Below, one piece after another: positions 59,631 to 64,000 of a stretch of DNA of 64,000 bases (position 1 is the stretch's first letter; every line of letters begins with the position of its first letter). This DNA comes from Begonia masoniana (Eukaryota; Streptophyta; Magnoliopsida; Cucurbitales; Begoniaceae): assembly GCA_022432975.1 (NCBI GenBank), contig CM039511.1, forward strand, positions 21,354,557 through 21,418,556, in the 5' to 3' direction. The notes beneath the pieces are model-generated. The model saw only the letters and a program-made list of their open reading frames with translations. It was not told where the DNA came from and made no database searches. Position numbers and translations under genes: made by a program.

Positions 59631-60646
59631 TATGTCAATGTCCTCTCGAGGAACCTTGATGATTGTTTGTTTAAATTGTTTTGGGTTTGGGTAGTTAGGA
59701 TTAGTTGTTCTATATGTTGTTTATTTATTGTCTTGATGGTACACATGTGATTGTTTACTTTATGTTTATATTGAACTGTTCACGCATCATGGTTTTAAAA
59801 ATGTCATGAAAATGAATTTACGCACGGATTTCATGAAAAGATAATGCATGTAAAGGTAAGTAAAGTATCACAGTAAACAACCATGACATGGGGTTATCGG
59901 GGATGAGGTTCAGACCTGGCGTTCCGTGGTGAGCGGGTTTTCCTCCCTTCAGATGGTGTGGGCTGTCTAATCGCTTGACGTGCCCTATCCATCTGTCGAG
60001 CGTTTCCGATAACCATAGACTGACACGTACGGATATATGCATTGACATGGACGGTTTTCATAGTACAGAGCATACATGATCATGCATTAGCATTTACGTA
60101 GAGCTTACTGAGATTTTTATCATATAGGTGTCTTTATGGTGTAGGTGATTTCGAGACAGGTGAGGATGATGTCCCTCCGCCTGAAGTTTGAGCATGTTGA
60201 GGGAGGAGGCCCCGTAGAAGTGTGCTGGCAGTCGAAGCGTGATTTTGACCCGTGGGGACGTACATAGGTATTTTGGGTTATTTTGGATAAAATTGTTAGA
60301 ACAAATAGGTTGAATGGATCCGGATAGTTGATAGAATGTGTTTTGGGAAATTGTAACTATTTTGCAATGTTTTGAAATGTTTTGGTATTTTAAAACAGGA
60401 GGAATATGTGAAATGTTTAAACGGAACCACGCGATTTGTTTTGAGAAATTGGTAACGTTTAAATGTGTTTTTAGTCGAGTTAGGAGTGATTGGTAAAGTG
60501 GGGGAGTAAAGTGTTTTTATGGTTATGAAAGTGTGTAAAGAATTGATGAAGATATGAGGTAGAAAAGAATATTGCAATGTGTATGATTATGTTGAGTGTT
60601 GAATGGTTAAGTGAATTGCAGGGCGTGAAACGGGGAGGGAGAAGTA

Positions 60647-60866
60647 GCCTCTGGATTTCAAAATCCAGAGGCAGTGGCGAATAGTCGCCTGAGGGATGCG
60701 AGCAATCGCCCCTCCCTTTGCTTGAAATCGCTAAGCGGCGATAGTAATCGCTGCCCTCTGGAGAAATCCAGAGGGTGTGGCGATTGATCGCCACAATTGT
60801 GGTGATCAATCGCCACAAGCGATTGCAACAGGCGATTGCTCGCCACAATTGTGGCGAGCAATCGCC
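60647..60866. repeat. Hairpin array in S4
   Basis: Four inverted repeats: GCCTCTGGATTT/AAATCCAGAGGC (60647-60672), CCCTCTGGA/TCCAGAGGG (60754-60775), GTGGCGATTGATCGCCAC with its complement around AATT (60777-60816, one G-T pair), and GGCGATTGCTCGCCAC with its exact complement around AATT (60831-60866). They lie about 275-495 nt before the LTR end. Confidence 0.9.
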
Positions 60867-61608
60867 ACATGTTCTGCCATTTTAGGCATAACATATAAAA
60901 AAAAAATAAAAGGATTTAAAATAACTTTAAACTAAATGTTTTCTTTTATTACTTAATTGTTTAAATAGATTGTTTTAAGTTTATTTTACATAGTTTTAAA
61001 ACGAAAATTTTAAACGCTGTTAATAATTTCAATTATGATTTAAAAAGTTTTATTCCGCTAGAATGAGAGATTTAAAGTTTGTACGTATAAAATGAAAAAT
61101 TTATACGGAAAAATTAAGGGTAGGTTTTTGGGTCGTTACAGTTGCAGTGGTCGGAGGTTGGGTTCGATAGTTTTGGCACGGTAAGAACTTCCTAATCCTT
61201 TTCTGGTTCACAGAACATGAGAAAGAGATAAAAGCTTGGACTGAGCAATTTCCTCTTCATCGGGCAGCTTAATTCATAGGAAAGTTATGAAAAATTTCCT
61301 AAATAAAACTTTCCTTAGAGGTTTGATATGAACCTGACCCTCTTCTTGGTCAGATTCAAATATGAAAAAGAAAAGGAGTTTATTTAGGTTTAATTCCTTA
61401 AGTTGATAAATTGAAATTCGTCTTAATTGGGGTTTAATTGTTTCCTAATGTTGCAGATTAATCAACTATAATTTAGGGTTTTGTTTTGCTAAAATTGGAG
61501 GATTTACATATTGATTGCAATTTAGGATTTGATTCATTTCCTTAATTGAGATTAGGAAAGGAATTGATTCCTTAATTTGGGAATAAAATCTTGGTATGTT
61601 ACACACTG

Positions 61609-62160
61609 GGATAGAACCTATTACTTCTGTCAGAAGAAGAGACACGTTAAATTTGAGTGTCGAGAATGAAAAAATATTAAGAGAGCTGTTAAGAAGGGAA
61701 AACAAGCTATGACGTTCAGGTGAAGCTATTGTCGCTGAAGAAGAAGAAGATTATAGTGATGCAGATCTTCAACTTAGGTTAGAGGAAAACTCAAAGTCAA
61801 ACAATAATTGAATTATGGATTCAACTTGTTCATTTCATATGTGTTACAACCAGAGATTATTTTTGACATATGAGACCGTTTAAGAAGTTGTTGTCTTAAT
61901 GAGTAATATCACACTTTTTCAGGTAGCTGAGATTAGTACCATCGGAATGCGGATGTTGATGGAATTGTGAGAACACTTAATAATGTAAGACATGTTTCCA
62001 AGTTGAATAAGAATCTGATCTCGTTGAGTTCTCTGGATGCGAAAGGGTCCAAGTACAGTGTTGTAGGTAGGTTTGTGAAGATCAGTAGAGGTACTCTCGT
62101 CATGTTAAAGAGACACCTGAAGTCTACAAATTTGTATGTGTTATAGGATTCTACAGTGAC
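61609..62160 (+). pseudogene. E0 zinc knuckle and protease fragment
   Basis: Starts right after the S5 TSD with a degenerate CCHC knuckle (YYFCQKKRHVKFECRE, Gly replaced), a stop, a basic/acidic stretch, then the copia protease region near 61815-62100 (MDSTCSFHMCYNQRLF, where DSG/DSA is changed to DST) and NLISLSSLDAKG-like text in several frames. Ends near LVMLKRHLKSTNLYVL (62100-62145). Several stops and frameshifts. Confidence 0.7.
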
Positions 62161-62686
62161 GTGTATTAAGACTGCTAAATTTGTGAATTCCCCATCTAAA
62201 GGAATGTTGAGAAGACTCGGAAGCAGTCAGGTTCTCAAGTAAAATTCAAGTTGGGATCTGAGTGGACATCAAAGTCGGCGAGTCAGCCTATTACAGATGT
62301 TCTCACTAGTGTCAGTTTCACGTCAGAGTGGTATCGCAAAAGAAAGAACCAAGTAGGAGGTTAAAACTCTGGAGTGAAATGGTGAAACTAGTTAAGTGGG
62401 TTATTCGTTGAATATGTTCGAGGGTAATAATTCTAGTGAGGTGTCTTCAACACGTTTACATTCAATTCGTTGTGACAACTCTAATAGCTCAATGATACCA
62501 TAGAGGAGGAGATGCAATTTCTTCTCAAGTATGTCTGTCAAGCTTAAGCGCGACTTAAACTTGATTGGTATCATATGTTGAACTTTCCTGACAGTGGCCT
62601 TAATGGAAGAGGAGGTTATTGTTATTATTTCGTTAGAGTTTTGCATATTCATTTCTTTGCACCATAATTTATTTGAAAATGGAGAT
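62161..62686 (+). other. Deleted pol region and 3' leader of E0
   Basis: No integrase, RT or RNase H motif is recognisable between the protease fragment and the LTR-like end, so about 3 kb of copia pol has been lost. A purine-rich GAAAATGGAGAT precedes 62687 and could be the polypurine tract. Confidence 0.5.
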
Positions 62687-63023
62687 TGTCAGAGTTCAGT
62701 GTTTTGAATTCGCTTAATATTGGCTCGAGTAGCTTGTATTAGATCACTCATATGGAATTTGTGTCAAAATAGAATTTGTTAGAATTTGGTGTAACCTAAA
62801 TTATAGTTGGGCTGGGTTAGACCCATTATCAATATTAGAGTTTTAGTTTTTTTCTATATATTGATGAGTCACAAAACTCAATTGTACCTTAATATCTCAT
62901 TAGTGATTTCTTTCTTCTGCTAGTGATTTTTTTTTTCCGTCTTGAATTTTGCACGTAAATCTTGGTGTCTATGTTTTTTTGTGTTTATTTTCTTTTTTCG
63001 ATTATTAAATTTTGATTCTCAAC
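62687..63023 (+). repeat. Probable E0 3' LTR
   Basis: Text such as TGTTAGAATTTGGTGTAACC (62776), GGGCTGGGTTAGACCCA, TATATATTGATGAG and the end GATTCTCAACA resembles TNT1-type LTRs of plants. The start is ambiguous between 62687 and 62776; the two points share a similar string, as if duplicated. No matching 5' LTR was found. Confidence 0.45.
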
Positions 63024-63344
63024 AAAAGTTTTAGTTTTCTGTTTAGATGTGATATATACTTTGGGATTGAGTTTCCAATACTAATTGTTAATTGAGACAG
63101 ATGCAATTCGTATTCTAAGAAACTTATAAGAAGGCTCGAAATAATTTATTCCTCCTTTCATGTCTGTAAATATAAAATAGAAGTAACTAAAATATATAAC
63201 CAATAAATCATTGGCTACAACCCTAAAGAAAGTTGAGATAGTTGATACAGTTGAAGAAGAGCAAGATGAGGAAGACGAAGGAGGAAATCGGCGACTGAGA
63301 GAGAAAGGAAGATTTCATGATAACTGTTGTAAGTTGTAATATTT

Positions 63345-63396
<52 letters not shown>

Positions 63397-63400
63397 GAAA
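63024..63400. other. Spacer with poly(A) tract
   Basis: AT-rich, no gene seen. A run of A from about 63345 to 63393 could be the tail of a retroposed sequence or plain homopolymer. The reading frame across it (poly-Phe on minus) is an artefact. Confidence 0.5.
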
Positions 63401-63784
63401 AGTTGTGAGCACAAGTGCCTGATGAAATGCCCGAAAGACTTAATATAAGCTAGAGAAAACTTGCTTTGGCTAAGAGCTTAGTTAAGTTTGAAATTCATGT
63501 AGTTAGGTTCAGTTTTAATGCCATCATTGTGAAATGCCTTAGGTGAGGCAACCTTTTGGACGGTGCTCTTCGCCCTTCTATACGGACGCCAGGTAAGTGG
63601 ATTTTAGTTTTCCGGCCCTTAAGGCCTTACATCGTGTCCAATGCTAGTTTTTGTGCTTGTGATGATTTTTTGATTGTGTAGTTTAATGAGGTCGGGTACG
63701 TTAGATGTAGGTTTAGGGCTTTGTTAAGGTTTTCGTTGTGATTAAAGCATGTCATGTACGTTGTAACTGTTAATGATATGTTTT
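63401..63784 (+). mobile_element. Partial LTR at the gap edge
   Basis: Contains ACGCCAGGTAAGTGG, then CCGGCCCTTAAGGCCTTACATC (63589-63634) in plus orientation, the block shared by the chromovirus LTRs. It runs into the N gap, so ends cannot be seen. Confidence 0.55.
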
Positions 63785-63884
63785 NNNNNNNNNNNNNNNN
63801 NNNNNNNNNNNNNNNNNNNNNNNNNNNNNNNNNNNNNNNNNNNNNNNNNNNNNNNNNNNNNNNNNNNNNNNNNNNNNNNNNNNN
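63785..63884. other. Assembly gap (100 N)
   Basis: Exactly 100 N, a conventional gap of unknown size. Followed by poly(T) (about 63891-63950) and a GA run to the window end. Confidence 0.99.
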
Positions 63885-63889
63885 TCTTA

Positions 63890-64000
<111 letters not shown>

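Larger units (their letters stand above)
58759..61140 (+). mobile_element. S4: solo LTR with hairpin array
   Basis: 2382 bp, TGTAACACCCGATTTTCGG...GGGTCGTTACA, flanked by GTTGC at 58754-58758 and 61141-61145. No internal region. Plus orientation from the AGGTAAG block (59586-59630) and the similarity of its end (TAAAATGAAAAATTTATACG) to the E6 LTR end in coding sense. A second LTR family with a hairpin array. Confidence 0.9.
36636..61603 (-). mobile_element. S5: solo LTR carrying E5 and S4
   Basis: Own sequence is about 2.16 kb in three blocks: 36636-36641, 57065-58758 and 61146-61603. Ends are TGTAACGACCCC at left and TTGGTATGTTACA at right. TSD CACTG at 36631-36635 and 61604-61608. No internal region. 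Minus orientation from the AGTAAGTGAAAA...TTACATCACA block (58011-58062, read on minus). E5 inserted six bases inside its left end. Confidence 0.85.
12689..63023 (+). mobile_element. E0: outer TNT1-like copia element split by 48 kb of nested insertions
   Basis: Gag is at 12740-13317, a short gag linker at 36540-36635, zinc knuckle and protease at 61609-62160, and an LTR-like end at about 62687-63023. When E3 (plus one TSD) and S5 (plus one TSD) are disregarded, the three coding pieces fall in one phase with the usual order capsid, linker, knuckle, protease; one stop lies just before the E3 site. Integrase, RT and RNase H are absent downstream, so E0 was internally deleted as well as split. 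Only about 2 kb of the 50 kb span belongs to E0. Confidence 0.75.

Noticed and set aside
63223..63414. Poly-Phe ORF on the minus strand
   Set aside because: Produced by the poly(A) run at 63345-63393.

Overview
This window is intergenic heterochromatin of a flowering plant, most likely a eudicot. I cannot name the species from sequence alone. It is almost entirely LTR retrotransposons nested in one another. The evidence is Ty3/gypsy and Ty1/copia polyproteins, tRNA-Met-type primer binding sites (variants of TGGTATCAGAGC), polypurine tracts, TG...CA LTR ends and 5-bp target-site duplications (TSDs). I see no intact host gene, tRNA gene or CRISPR array. The window ends at a 100-N assembly gap flanked by homopolymer and GA repeat.

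Left part (1-12372). A decayed minus-strand gypsy element E1 (324 to about 6 kb) is broken on its left by the end of another LTR (1-323, running off the window). To its right is a decayed plus-strand copia element E2 (6364-12372, TSD CTTCC), which carries a probable solo LTR S1 (8369-9625, TSD AAATC).

Main nest (about 12.7-63.0 kb). The outermost host is an internally deleted TNT1-like copia element E0. Its gag is at 12.74-13.32 kb, a short gag piece is at 36540-36635, and the zinc knuckle plus protease are at 61.6-62.2 kb. Removing the insertions puts these three pieces back into one reading phase. Two insertions split E0. (1) E3, a minus-strand CRM-like gypsy element (13323-36539). It contains solo LTR S2 (16163-18673, TSD CTTAA) and plus-strand chromovirus E4 (20879-34986, TSD AAACC). 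The 3' LTR of E4 carries a Cassandra TRIM with 5S rRNA-like domains (28844-29720, TSD ATTAG) and a chimeric element CHIM (30394-33790, TSD CATTC) that has captured host gene fragments. (2) Solo LTR S5 (36636-61603, TSD CACTG). It contains minus-strand chromovirus E5 (36642-57059, TSD GTAAC) and solo LTR S4 (58759-61140, TSD GTTGC). E5 itself holds a young, internally deleted chromovirus E6 (38359-46790, TSD CAAAC) in its 3' LTR and solo LTR S3 (51490-53495, TSD CTCTC) in gag. Nesting therefore reaches four levels. LTR divergence by eye decreases inward: E3 pair very diverged, E4 less, CHIM about 6 differences in 321 bp, E6 nearly identical.

The most interesting signals are: transduplicated fragments of a type II vacuolar H+-pyrophosphatase and probably a SIEL/INTS4-like HEAT-repeat gene inside CHIM; Cassandra with an anomalous 52-bp inverted 5' extension inside its TSDs; arrays of near-perfect hairpins near the 3' end of two related LTR families; a splice-donor-like block (AGGTAAG..., then CCTACATCA or similar) shared by eight LTR families; and clustered TGACGTCA palindromes in several LTR families.
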